This document shows positions 48,101-58,796 of a DNA stretch of 64,000 nucleotides, piece by piece. Positions within the stretch are counted from its first letter, which is position 1. Each line of letters starts with the position of its first letter. The notes under the pieces were generated by a model. The model saw nothing but the letters and a program-made list of their open reading frames with translations, made no database searches and was not told the DNA's origin. The translations under genes and the position numbers were made by a program. This stretch comes from Tetragonia tetragonoides (lineage: Eukaryota > Streptophyta > Magnoliopsida > Caryophyllales > Aizoaceae): assembly GCA_038025085.1 (NCBI GenBank), contig CM076152.1, positions 30,011,501 through 30,075,500 of the forward strand. Reading direction: 5' to 3'.

Positions 48101-50825
48101 ATCTGCAAGAAAGTGCAACAGATTAGCTCAACATTAATATATTAGAAAATTGGCAAATGCATCCAAAACCAAATTAGCACATATAAACTATGAACTAAGC
48201 TTTTACAAGCGTGTTTCACATAAATCTCTAAGAATTAATTACATTGTATTAACAGGGAGAATATTCATTTGAACTCCAACTAGGTGTCAAGAGAACACAA
48301 GAAGAAAAGAGTAGTGTATGCTTATTTACATTAGCTTTGGCAGCACTTGTTGAATTTTTCAGAGAATATAAGAAAAGTAAACGAGATGATTTATGAGTTT
48401 GCAGGCATTGTCATCAACAGTTTAACTGGAAGAGTAATCTATTTGTCAAGGGCCAGACGGGGAAAGACAAAATGGAGCTGTCAAGTAAAAAAGAACACTT
48501 TCAAAGTTCAAAACATATATGAGGCCTGAGGGTTCAGAAGACAAAAATCAACTACTATTAGTTTGGGCAGCAAAGTCAACTTTTATTTCACACAGGTCAA
48601 GGAGCAGGTTGCACTAGCAGTGCAGCATCATGAATAAACTGATTGAAGTTTGAAAAGTTATCAATATCTCCTTAGCTAATTAAAGAAGTACAAGGTAAAC
48701 AACAGAGCATTGTTTGAGTAAGTCTTGAAGATCAAGAAGAGTCAGGTGATCAACCTATCTTTCAGGGTCTTCTATCAAAATAAAAAACAAAAAACTTATC
48801 TATCAGAGTGTATCTCTTGCATACGTCACGCATTCAAAGAAAAGGAGAGAGGAGGAAGAGAGAATCCGCAGCTGACTGAAGTTCATTCCCATCCAAAGTC
48901 GCAACCATCTGTTTCTTTCCGAGAAGTCAAGGAGGAAAAATAACCACACAAAGGGAAGTAGGGAACCAGCATCTTCTACTAATGTCAGCAGGAGGCTGTC
49001 AATTATGGAGTTAAACCTTGCCAACAGTTTGTAGGAAGGAACCCAAACAGACGATTTGCATGAAGTCAAGCAACCAAAGGATGGCCATACAAAACATAAA
49101 TACTAGCTTACATAGTTATATCTGAAGACTTGAAATTACCAGAGATGAAATTTTCATATGATATCAAATGAAACTACAGAATAACAATCACATGAGCAAT
49201 TAAGCCAACCAAGCAAGTTGGGTCTAAGACAAGGATACTTCACCACAAAATAGCATTTCAAACCCACAGACAAAAGTTCTAACTAAGATTTCACACAGTT
49301 TATTAGTTACCTAACCTATATTAACCCTCTTCTATCACTTGGGAAAAGGTAAGGGATAAAAGAGCAATGAGAGGAACAAACGGTTACAATAACAGGAGTT
49401 AATGTAACAAAAATTCCCGTGGTCAACAATACTTACAAGGAATAGCCAAACATTGCCCTTGTTGCATGTAGTAAACAGAGCCAGGATCAGACACTTCAGA
49501 AGCCACCATTACTTTAACCGTACTCTGCCGTGTGGCATCATTAAACCGAAGCACACGCCACTGGTAACCAAGAACTTTGAGTCGTTGGTCATGCTGTCTA
49601 TCAGGACAAATTTCCGCGCATCTTTGCTGAAGCCAGTTCTCTGCTTTTGGCCAATGCATTGCACTCTGTCCAAAAAAAATGTAGACAAAAAACTTCTTCA
49701 GACATAATATCTACCAAATAAAATCCTTGGTACATCAATTCTGAATGGTAAAAGAAATATTTTTCATATGCAACCGCAACCAGGTCCATAACCATAAGGT
49801 GACATTGAGCATAAACAAGAAACTTCTTAGAAAATCTTACTGATATGCAACAAGGTCCATAAGTGACACAATGACATTCATGGGTTTCAAACAGCAACAA
49901 ATTCCCTGGAACAACTTCAGAAAATACCCGTCCACAAAAACATAAACGCAAGCCCTAGTCTCTGTCTATCGCTTCAACCTTCAATATCAACCCAACTATA
50001 CAACTTGCTGAGAACATCTTCCAATGATTACGAAAATCTGCCCACTTACAGCACTTCTTTGCTTATCATCCCAATACCCATCTTTCTTCATGACTATCTT
50101 TATACACCACCAGACTATACCAATTTCTCCTCTGATTCAAAAATCCTCAATAGATACAAACTATCAAACATGAACGAACATAATCAATGTGATCCTGTGT
50201 ATTGTAATTTGATCCTTTATCAAAGCAACTATTCAACTCAGCCAAAACATCCCAATAACAATAATATATGCCTAGTACAGCATTTCTTTGTTCTTCAACC
50301 CAATACCCTTTTCTCTTCATGTCTTATCTTATACTCCACGTCTCCACCACACTCTTATCAACTTCCCTTCTATTTCAAAAACCCTTCCATACAAACAAAC
50401 TAAGAATCATAAGTAAATTCAACCAATGTGATCCTTGGTAGTACTAAAATATAAAGTTGAAACTTTTTGGCACCCAAATTTAGCACATTTCAGCTCAAAC
50501 CCATTTCCAGAAATCAACTCATTATACCGCAAGAAAATAAACAAACTTATATATGATCCTATGTAGTATAAATTTGGGATTTTTTGCACTTAAATTCAGC
50601 ACTTTTAACTATTAAGCACAAACCCATTTCCAGAAATTAACTAATAACATCCAAAAAAGGGTAAATCTAGAGAGAGAACACGGGTCTTGAAGAAGGGTAA
50701 GCAAGGACTGAAACAACGCCATTTCCTTGATGTGAATTTCTTCGGAAAACGGAGTGAGTTTGGTTATCATAATCAGAGCCCCACCATTCAGAAGAGTAAA
50801 ACCAGTCACCTTCATCTTCGACTAT
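45154..50825 (-). pseudogene. SAM-dependent methyltransferase / spermidine-synthase-like gene, frameshifted
   Basis: There are four minus-strand exons: about 50825-50682, 49665-49437, 48102-47950 and 45859-45154. Exon 1 gives VEDEGDWFYSSEWWGSD...GNGVVSVLAYPSS. Exon 2 gives MHWPKAENWLQQRCAEI and YQWRVLRFNDATRQSTVKV. Exon 3 gives MRVLCVGHGGGSLPLFLASK, the glycine-rich SAM motif I. Exon 4 gives YDIIFIDEYDGDDIFP, HGTVVVNLHSDADLL and PWVCNATLVVCRG. This is a plant Rossmann methyltransferase family related to spermidine synthase and METTL13; the substrate is unknown. At about 45836 one base is missing within the acidic motif after strand 2 (GAATTGAT where GAAATTGAT fits), leading to an early TAG. 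The exon 1 frame also has no ATG; the nearby ATG (50829) is one frame off. It is either a real pseudogene or has two assembly errors. Confidence 0.75.
47240..47440 (-). mobile_element. TS-like SINE fragment in the methyltransferase intron
   Basis: Minus-strand reading gives GGAACAGCCTCTTTG, then ACAGGGTAAGGCTGC and CTTATCCCGCTTGTGTGGGA. AACAGCCTCT...ACAGGGTAAGGCTGC is the conserved body of TS/Au-type plant SINEs. The tRNA head is not recognisable. Confidence 0.5.
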
Positions 50826-51157
50826 TCATCTTATTGCTGTTGATAATCGCCGGAATCCTGGTTTGGAGGTTAACCTGCCTATTCGCCATTGCAGCACCAT
50901 GTCCAAGCTCCAATTTTGGTCCCTTGTTATTTACCCCCAAAACCCTTGTTAAACCCTTGCTGGTTAATTGGGGTCTTGGGGGTGTTTAGACTTGAAAACA
51001 GAAAGAGGGGTTTTAACTTTAAGGAAATTTTGCCAAACACACCCTTGGTGGAAAAACCCTCCACTCTATTATGTTTAACAAACACCCCATTATAGCACCA
51101 AAAAAAAAAAAAAAAACAAACACCCCATTATAGCACAAACACACTGTCAAGCTATTG

Positions 51158-51891
51158 TAGGGGTGAGCGTAACCGAGTACCCACCGGGTAGTGCACTATC
51201 CGGAATCGGAATTGGATTCACCGGTTCCTAATTCTTAGGAATTGAAATTGGAATTGTTTGTACGATTTCTAATTCCTAGGAATTGAAATTAGATCCACCG
51301 GGTACCCACCGGTTCCTGAGTACCCACCGATTTCATATTAAATCGAAATTTAGTATTTTTTTGAATCAATAAATTATACATAAAATAACAAAAAACAGTA
51401 TTTTAATGAGCAACCTGGACACCAAAATTAGTGCAAGGAAAACCAACCAAGTAAAGGAAAAAAAAAATAGAAAAAAAGATGATTAATGATCCACAAGGGC
51501 GATAAGGCCCAACCGCCCAAATGCCAAAGCCCCAAATGACGTTTTTTAGTTTCATTTGCTTTGTACAGACAGTAACTCATCAGCTTAGAGCTAACTTTGC
51601 TTACAGTAGTATATTGAGTATTGAGTATTGACTATTAACAAAATAAAATGCTATTTTGAATTAATTACGAATCCGATTCCGGGTACCTGGAATTAGAATT
51701 GGTTTTGTACCGGGTACCCAACCGGTTCCGGTTTCTAAAAGTCAGGAACCGGGAATTGGAATTGATTGGTACCGGTTCCCATTTTCCGGAATTGGAATTG
51801 GAATTGGTTGACCGGTTCCGGTTCTGGAACCACCGATTCCGAACTGATTCCAGTTTCGAATCTGGGTACCCGAAATTTCTGCTCACCACTA
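51158..51891. mobile_element. hAT-like MITE, 734 bp
   Basis: The ends are TAGGGGTGAGCG (51158) and TGCTCACCACTA (ending 51891), with further inverted similarity (GAGTACCC / GGGTACCC). The body repeats GGAATTGGAATTGG and ACCGGTTCC words on both strands, so much of it folds back. No coding frame and no matching 8-bp flanks. Confidence 0.6.
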
Positions 51892-53680
51892 TCAGGTACT
51901 ACAAGCTGAACTCCGTGTCCATGATGGTTTTCGATCCATTTTTGTTTTGTTTGCCTGAACTATCCTTAGGTTTATCTTACATAATCATTTAAGTTTTTTC
52001 CCCATTCTAACCATCCTCCCTTTTAAACTCCCTCACTGATGTTCTAACAGGTGTGGAAAAATTAAATTAGCATGTGATATAAGCGTGAGGGTAATTTAAA
52101 CAAAGCAAACAAAATTGATCGGAAGCCACCAAAGAGTTAGGGTGTCATGTCATGGTGTTTATACTATAATGGGGTTTTGTTTAAAAAAGAAGTTATTAGG
52201 TGGTTGTTCCACCAACTTAACTTTTTCTGGGGTATTTTGGCAAATTTTCCTAAATTTAGAGGATGTATTATTTTATAATAAAAAATATGCAAAGTGGAGT
52301 TTCAGCAAATTTCTTAAAAATAATTGTCAATTTAAATGGGTTTTAAAAGTATTTTGAAAATAATGTCCACGTGAGATCAGAAGTGATGACTAATATGAAC
52401 TCTCTTTTTTGCACTCAAAAAAAATAAACTTTTTTTACAATAATAAAATATAAGACAGTGGATAGCTTAACCATAATTCATTAAGAAAACTACCTTCCAA
52501 GCGACTTTAGTTTCACGAAATTGTAAGAATGTTTATTAATCATTTATATTCAGGTCCCTACCCCTTTATCCTCCCACTTTGCCCTCTCGTATTTACTCAC
52601 TGCACTCTTAGGGTATCAAACAAAATTCACCCTCCCCCGAACATCTATGTTAAAAAATGCAAAAACTACATTTTTCAAAAATATAGACAAAATATTTAAA
52701 CAAAGCACCAGATAAAAGGGACATAGCAAATTAGTAATTATCAAAAAATAAAATAAAAGGGACATAGTGACCAAACGCAAATAAAATACAAATATTTATA
52801 TTTAATAACGTACGTTTCCTTAATGATTGAGCATATTGGTTGTGTCTTACAAATTGGTTTTGTCAATTGTCATCATTCTTAAAGAGAGTATGATGATGAC
52901 CATGTTTCAGCGACATGGTGGCTTGTTTTAAACTTGAGTTATAGGTGATTTGGTAAAACTATTCGATAAATTATTACTAGCTTTGAATTGTGCATATTGT
53001 TTGATGAGACTTGCTTATTGTTAAAAAAGAGAATACGTTTTTTCTGGGCACCTTCATGGAATTAATAGGTCAACTACAAAATATGCAAACCAACTAAGAA
53101 TTAAATTGGAGATTTTTTGTAGGCAACCTTCACTATTACTTTTAGAGATTTGTACTTTACCACTGCGTTATATGTCTCGAGGCGATAATTGCTCTTTTTT
53201 TTTCCTTTAATGCGCCATTTGATAAATGTATGGATATCAGGATATGTTGGAAGATTTGTTCCTTAAGAACTAACAGATTCCATATTATCAGACTGGTAAT
53301 AATAGTTGTTGTATTTGTATACCTTCTTCCAACCAGTAGTAACAATAATCTAAGAAAATAATTCAATAAATTAGATAAAGGGAATCATATTATTCCTTGG
53401 TGTGAATGATTCACGTTAATAATGATATCTTCTTGCAAATTAAATCATACACGTTTTATTCCCTTCGGAACTGCTAGAAGATTCAATGCCATGGAATCCA
53501 TAAATAAGTTTGACATACGTTCACTGATCTCATTTCAAAGTAGTATAAACATGTGAAGCATTCTCAATTTCTCACTGTCACTGAGTTGGCCCACTAAATT
53601 TAAAAGAAAAGAGTTTTACAGTTAGCAGCATGTTTTGTATGGACTTAGTCCACCGTGGATCAAGTCACCAAGTAATTTTG
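51892..53680. other. gene-free stretch
   Basis: AT-rich intergenic DNA with no protein-like frame and no transposon end I can support. Confidence 0.5.
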
Positions 53681-53830
53681 AAGGGTGGCTCCAGGTGAAA
53701 TAGGGGGTAGTTTCAGATAAAATAGAGGGAGGGTCCAGGTGAAGTAGGAGGGATGCCAAGTATAAATTTGAGGGGTGACTCTAGGTGAAATAGGGGTGGC
53801 TCCAGATAAAGTAGAAGATGACTCCAAATA
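53681..53830. repeat. degenerate tandem repeat, about 25-40 bp unit
   Basis: Variants of GGGTGGCTCCAGGTGAAATA recur five or six times (GGTAGTTTCAGATAAAATA, AGGGTCCAGGTGAAGTAG, GGGTGACTCTAGGTGAAATA, GGTGGCTCCAGATAAAGTAG). It directly abuts the hAT target site. Confidence 0.6.
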
Positions 53831-53937
53831 TTGGTCCACCACAGGGGCGGAACTAGGGGGGACGGGCAGGGGCTCTAGCCTCCCCCAAGTTCCAAAAAAG
53901 TTTTACATATTTTATAGTGTCCTTGGAATCATACGAT

Positions 53938-54010
53938 GCTAGAAGCTCAGTTGGCAAAAGAGTTTGAAAAGAAGCCCCTGTATGATAGTTCCGTGTTCAA
54001 TTCTGCTCAG
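53938..54010 (+). other. tRNA-like (SINE-derived) sequence inside the hAT element
   Basis: CTAGAAGCTCAGTTGGCAAA resembles an A box and TCCGTGTTCAATTC resembles a B box (GTTCRANNC), with tRNA-like spacing. It is not a tRNA gene: it lacks a foldable acceptor stem and anticodon arm. Confidence 0.4.
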
Positions 54011-54402
54011 TCGCTTTTCATTGGCCATGGTTTAATTTTATTGCTTCTAATATTTTCGTGCTTGTCCTATTTTTGTCTTTTCTTAATCTGTTTAGTGCTC
54101 TTACATTTTGGCCACTATAGATTAATTTTTTTTGGTGCTGGCCACTATAGATTAAGTGAATTGCTAAATACCGCCCCTTTTTACTAGCTACCGCCCCCCT
54201 AATTTCCAATTTTACCCTCCCCCTTTTCCTCACTCACTCTCACTCATCCTCTCTTCCTCACTCACTCTCACTCATCCTCTCTTCCTCACTCACTCTCACT
54301 CATCCTCACCACCACACCATCACACCGGCAACCACCACCACTCACGGCACAACCACCACCGGTAAATTTTTTTTTGCGCATTTTTTTTGCACAGTCGTCT
54401 GA

Positions 54403-54644
54403 AATTTTCGACTAACCCTTGGGTGAGTCGTCTGCTAGAGGCGACTCACCCTTGGGTGAGTCGGAAATTTCAGACGACTCACCCTTGGGTGAGTCGTCTA
54501 CTACAGACGACTCACCCAAGGTGGAGTCGTCTGAAATTTCCGACTCACCCAAGGGTGAGTCGCCTCTAACTCACCCAAGGGTTAGTCGAAAATTTCAGAC
54601 GACTGTGCAAAAAAAAAATTATTATTATTATTTATTATTATTTA

Positions 54645-54724
<80 letters not shown>

Positions 54725-54849
54725 TATTGTTATTATTATTATTATTACTGATTATTGTTTAATTAATTAAAAATGTGAACTAGCTCGGCACCGATTTACC
54801 GGCTCCTCCCCTCTACCATTTCACATTTTTAATTAATTAAACAATAATC

Positions 54850-54880
<31 letters not shown>

Positions 54881-55143
54881 TTAATAATAATAACAATAAA
54901 TAATAATAATAATAATAACAATAAATAATAATAATAATAATAATTTTTTTTGCACAGTCGTCTGAAGTTTTCGACTCACCCTTGGGTGAGTCGTCTGCTA
55001 GAGGCGACTCACCCTTGGGTGAGTCGGAAATTTCAGACGACGCACTTTTGGGTGAGTCGTCTGCTACAGACGACTCACCCAAGGGTGAGCCGTCTGAAAT
55101 TTCCGACTCACCCTTGGGTGAGTCGAAAATTTCAGACGACTGT
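54403..55143. repeat. eleven self-palindromic 20-bp units in the foldback arms
   Basis: The unit is GACTCACCCTTGGGTGAGTC, or the CCCAAGGG centre variant. Six units lie in the left arm (54411-54600) and five in the right (54970-55135), separated by spacers CGTCTGAAATTT or GTCTGCTAGAGGC. Some units have point changes. Each is a perfect or near-perfect hairpin. Confidence 0.85.
54618..54942. repeat. paired (TTA)n and (TAA)n arrays
   Basis: (TTA)n with TTTA/TTG variants fills about 54618-54750 and its complement (TAA)n fills 54842-54942, one in each arm. The Ile/Leu/Tyr-only frames across them are artefacts. Confidence 0.9.
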
Positions 55144-56094
55144 GCAAAAAAAATGCGCAAAAAAAAATTTACCGGTGGTGGTTGTGCCGTGAGTGGTGGT
55201 GGTTGCCGGTGTGATGGTGTGGTGGAGAGGATGAGTGAGAGTGAGTGAGGAAGAGAGGATGAGTGAGAGTGAGTGAGGAAGAGAGGATGAGTGAGAGTGA
55301 GTGAGAGTGAGTGAGGAAAAGGGGTGAGGGTAAAATTGGAAATTAGGGGGGCGGTAGCTAGTAAAAAGGGGGCGGTATTTAGTAACACCCTAGATTAATG
55401 GTTCTTCGTTCTTTTCTTTAGCACCCCTCCCTTGTTCCAATGTTCTTTTTATAATTTGGGTATAGCATTTTGGCTTTTAATTTTGCTAGAGTAATGACAA
55501 AAATACATTATCATTTTAGATATAAATTTTGCTCCGAAATTCCTCGAATATGCCTCATGTTGAGGCTGTCTCATACGAGTTTTTGTGTAATTTTAATACT
55601 TGCTTAATTCGAACAAAAAGATAATTATCGAAACGTCTGCCTGCAAAACATGAAAATTTTTTGGACCAAAAAAATTACATAACAAATTTAATAATACTAA
55701 ATGTCGGCCCCTCCAATAAAGATTTTCTGATTCCGCCCCTGGTCCACCATAAACTAATTTCACACAAATTTTTTTATACAGATAGAGGAAGATATAATAA
55801 AGAGTATGAATCTTTAAATTTACCCAACAAATTATAATTTCAATGTTTGAAGCACCCTTTCATTCAGTCGACCTTACTGTAAATGTTTTTCAATGCAAAT
55901 ATAACAAGTTAACAACTATATTTATTATTATTATTTCATATTGTAAATTAAAAAAATCTTTTTCAAAATTTTAATGCTCAAAATTATTTCTAATTTTGGT
56001 TTAACCATAGATTCACCTGACCTAAGTTTTTTGGGCCAAGGTTGATCTTGTTTGCACCGGGTCGGCCCACAAAGGGGTAAAGTGCTCTCACTAA

Positions 56095-56180
56095 ATAGTT
56101 ATGTCATTCACAAGATACGAACCCTCGACCTTTGTTTAAGGGATGAGAGTGCCGAACCACTCACACTATAAATTAATGCT
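56095..56180 (-). other. tRNA-like SINE remnant
   Basis: On the minus strand GTGAGTGGTTCGGCACTC (A-box-like) is followed by GGTCGAGGGTTCGTATC (B box GGTTCGNATC). It is too degraded for a boundary. Confidence 0.35.
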
Positions 56181-56604
56181 CAAAATTTCACAAAAAAAAA
56201 AAAACGCCATAATTATTTTAGATTATAGTATGCACTAGAAAACGGTAGAGAGGGCAAACAAGTCGATCAGGTAGAGTTCGTTCAGACTGGGTCAATTTCG
56301 GGCGGGTCATATTGCATGACGAGTCATTTTGATTTTTGGTTGATATAAACATGTTCGTTAACTAATGTGATCGGGTTTGGGTTGACCCAATGTGTTGAAC
56401 GCAAATTTTTTTAATTTATATTATCAATGCAAAATAACTGTATTTTAAACTTCAAAATTAAATTAAACGCATTATATTGATATTAGGAATAAAATATATA
56501 GTTTTAATATGCTTTTAATGTATATTATATAGTTTTTACCTTTGATTATCTTTTGTCATCGCGAGCAAAATATTAAAATTATTATGCTAAAAACTATTAA
56601 CATA

Positions 56605-56760
56605 AAAATTTCTATGAGGCGATCTTTCGTAACTTTAGGTGAGATGGGAGTCACTTTTCAATGAAATAAGGGTCATCGCTCACCATAAGTGACCCTTACA
56701 TTGCTAAATAGTGACTATATTTTTCTATGAGTTGATCTGATACAACTGAGATGTTTGCGT
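56605..56760 (+). repeat. dispersed short repeat (GTGAGAC family), copy B
   Basis: It matches copy A: GATCTTTCGTAACTTTAGG, CACTTTTCAATGAAATAAGG, CCATAAGTGACCCTTACA, CTAAATAGTGACTATATTTT. Confidence 0.65.
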
Positions 56761-56936
56761 AAGCGTTAGAAAACTTTCTTTTTAAAGGTAAATATGCAAC
56801 ATAATATGATAAAATTGGGTGATATATAGGGAGGGGGGAACATGATAAGTTAACAATTTTAACATCTACTTTTGTTATATTATTGTGTGCAATTTTAACT
56901 ATCTCAATCCAACAAAATGACCCAGAGCAATTCGTG

Positions 56937-57085
56937 TTTTTTTTTTATAGCATTGGATGGAGTACAAAGGCAAGTACAATATATATACATATAAATGGAG
57001 CCATGGGGGAGGGGGATTCGGACCTAAGACCTATATATCCATCACCTTAGTCTCAACCATTAGGCTAATACGTCATTGGTTAGAG
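56937..57085 (-). mobile_element. tRNA-derived SINE
   Basis: On the minus strand a perfect pol III A box TAGCCTAATGG (57057-57067) is followed about 43 bp later by a B box GGTCCGAATCC (57014-57024, one mismatch to GGTTCGANNCC). A poly-A (T at 56937-56946) lies at the other end. This order is that of a SINE. No target duplication was found. Confidence 0.6.
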
Positions 57086-57818
57086 TGGGAGATCGTATTT
57101 GACCCCTAAAATTAAATTTTTCGGGTTCAAATTATTATATTTCTTTATCAAAATCAAAACACTTCAAATCGATATGAATCAAATTTTCTGATCGAATTAA
57201 ACTTTTTCAGTTCTATAATACAAATTTGTTACCTTTCAAATTTTCTAATTGGATCCAATTTTATCAGCTCTATAAAACTATGTTCCCACAATACAAACCT
57301 ATCCAATAACAAAAACAGGTAGCATGACAGCCTCCAAGCTTGAAATTCTTAGCCAACAAGTAGTTGGGTCTCAACTCTCAAACAATCCCTTACAAAAATA
57401 ACCCAAAAAATAACAAAATACATTACTACAATTACTACATACTCCCCAATAGTCCAATATATGTCATTTTTCTCCTTACCCAAAACAGCAAACTTCCGTG
57501 TCAACTAGGGCGTCTTTCGTCTTATCTCATCCTCAACAAAGTCTTCAATCAAACTTTGAAAAACAATACAACAAAATTAAATAAACAAACAAAAATCTTT
57601 CAACAACAAACAAATAAATAAAAATCCTTCAAAAAAAAAAAAAAACTTCAAAAACCCCCTCTAACATGGAAACCCCCTTGAACCTTCCCCTTCATGTTCC
57701 CAGTTTGCCAAACCTCCCTCATTAAACCCATCCCTCTTTCTCTCTCCTCTTTCAAAACCAATTTCATTTCATCTCAAGAAAACAATCTTTTTCTTTGTCT
57801 CTCCTAAAAAAACCAAAA

Positions 57819-58796
57819 ATGGGAGACACCCAAATCAACAACGACACCTTTCCACCGCCGCTCTCGCCCGAAGCAAGAAGTTATGGGCTGAGCGGCAAAA
57901 TCATGCTAAGTGCAATCGTGATTCTTTTCGCAGTTGTTGTAATAATGGTATGTCTTCACGTCTACGCGCGTTGGTATATTCTCCGCACGCGCCGTCGTCA
58001 GATCCGCCGTGCAAGGCGGCGCACCCATTTGGTTTTCTACATCGAGCCCAACAACCCCGCCAGCATTATCCCTATCCCCACGCGCGGGTTAGACGCGTGT
58101 GTGCTAAACTCTCTGCCCACCTTCAAATATCAAGAAAAAGAAAATCATGAAAATGAAAAAGATGATGATAATAATGTCATGGAATGTGCTGTTTGTTTGT
58201 GTGAGTTTGAAGAGGGTGAAAGAGGGAGATTGTTGCCAAAATGTAATCATAGTTTCCATGTTGAGTGTATTGATATGTGGTTCCATTCTCATGACACGTG
58301 TCCTATTTGCCGTGCACCGGTGGACGGTGGAGATTGTACGGTGAAGTTCATTGACGAAACGGCCTCGTTGGATGTTGTGGTCGAGTTGACTGAGTCAACT
58401 CAGAGTCAACCCGGTGTTGGTGGTGGTGCTACCGAGTTGAGTGAGTTGTTGGGTTCGAATCAGGTCATTTCGGGTTGTTCGTCGTTTGGTGGGAGGAGGA
58501 ATAAAGGGGTGGAAGTGTCAATAGAAGTGCCGAGACGGAGTCAGAGTTTTAGTTTTTCGAACTCGGAAGTGTCGAGTTCGGGTTCGAGTCGATCACCAGG
58601 CCAAGGGTTCAAGTCTCCTATGAGTCAGATTCTCTCGTTGAAGAGAATCCTAAGTAGAGAGAAAAAGTCATCCTTAGCTTCGCCTTCCGGTGTTGGACCA
58701 AGCTGTTACGACGTCGTAGGGAATGGAGCTATTACTGAGTTGGATGTCGAGTTGGGTCGAGTTGATGAGTCAACTCAGCCTTTGACACCGAGGTGA
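57819..58796 (+). CDS. ATL-type RING-H2 E3 ubiquitin ligase
   Basis: 325 residues in a single exon, as is usual for ATLs. One transmembrane helix (about residues 28-52, [18 protein letters not shown]) is followed by a basic stretch ([13 protein letters not shown]). The GLD motif ([17 protein letters not shown]) comes next, then a RING-H2 domain, CAVCLCEF...[13 protein letters not shown]...CPICR, with all eight ligands (C-C-C-H-H-C-C-C). The Ser-rich tail carries [12 protein letters not shown] and [13 protein letters not shown] proteins are membrane-anchored E3 ligases, often induced in defence or carbon/nitrogen signalling; the substrate is unknown. The ATG at 57819 is preferred because it precedes the usual short polar N-terminus and the frame upstream has no other ATG. 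The leader is A-rich. The gene is intact. Confidence 0.94.
   Translation: MGDTQINNDTFPPPLSPEARSYGLSGKIMLSAIVILFAVVVIMVCLHVYARWYILRTRRRQIRRARRRTHLVFYIEPNNPASIIPIPTRGLDACVLNSLPTFKYQEKENHENEKDDDNNVMECAVCLCEFEEGERGRLLPKCNHSFHVECIDMWFHSHDTCPICRAPVDGGDCTVKFIDETASLDVVVELTESTQSQPGVGGGATELSELLGSNQVISGCSSFGGRRNKGVEVSIEVPRRSQSFSFSNSEVSSSGSSRSPGQGFKSPMSQILSLKRILSREKKSSLASPSGVGPSCYDVVGNGAITELDVELGRVDESTQPLTPR

Larger units (their letters stand above)
54156..55390. mobile_element. foldback element with about 600-bp inverted arms
   Basis: The two halves are reverse complements. Left: CTAAATACCGCCCC, ACTAGCTACCGCCCCCCTAA, CTCACTCATCCTC repeats, ACCGGTAAATTTTTTTTTGC, palindrome units, (TTA)n. The right half is the same in reverse. 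The centre (about 54760-54845) has AATTAATTAAAAATGTGAA inverted around a GC-rich loop of about 40 bp. The flanks share TAGATTAA (54148-54155 and 55391-55398). Long TIRs with an 8-9-bp duplication suggest a Mutator-like foldback MITE. No coding. Confidence 0.88.
53842..55741. mobile_element. hAT-type non-autonomous element containing a foldback element
   Basis: The terminal inverted repeats are CAGGGGCGGAA (53842) and TTCCGCCCCTG (ending 55741), exact over 11 bp. They are flanked by a perfect 8-bp target duplication GTCCACCA (53834-53841 and 55742-55749). With the nested element removed it is about 0.65 kb, with no transposase. The 8-bp duplication places it with hAT. Confidence 0.88.
55750..56936. 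other. gene-free stretch with repeat remnants
   Basis: AT-rich. It includes a degraded CGGGTC-type hAT MITE near 56245-56400, a tRNA-like remnant at 56095-56180 and the GTGAGAC repeat at 56605. No gene. Confidence 0.5.

Noticed and set aside
51665..51992. Arg/Asn/Phe-rich frames on both strands
   Set aside because: They arise from GGAATTGG/ACCGGTTCC words of the MITE at 51158-51891.
53938..54010. tRNA gene
   Set aside because: A- and B-box-like words are present, but no cloverleaf can be drawn and the sequence lies inside a hAT element.
54387..55388. Frames rich in GES/SDDSP or Ile/Leu on both strands
   Set aside because: They are translations of palindromic units and TTA/TAA arrays in the foldback element.
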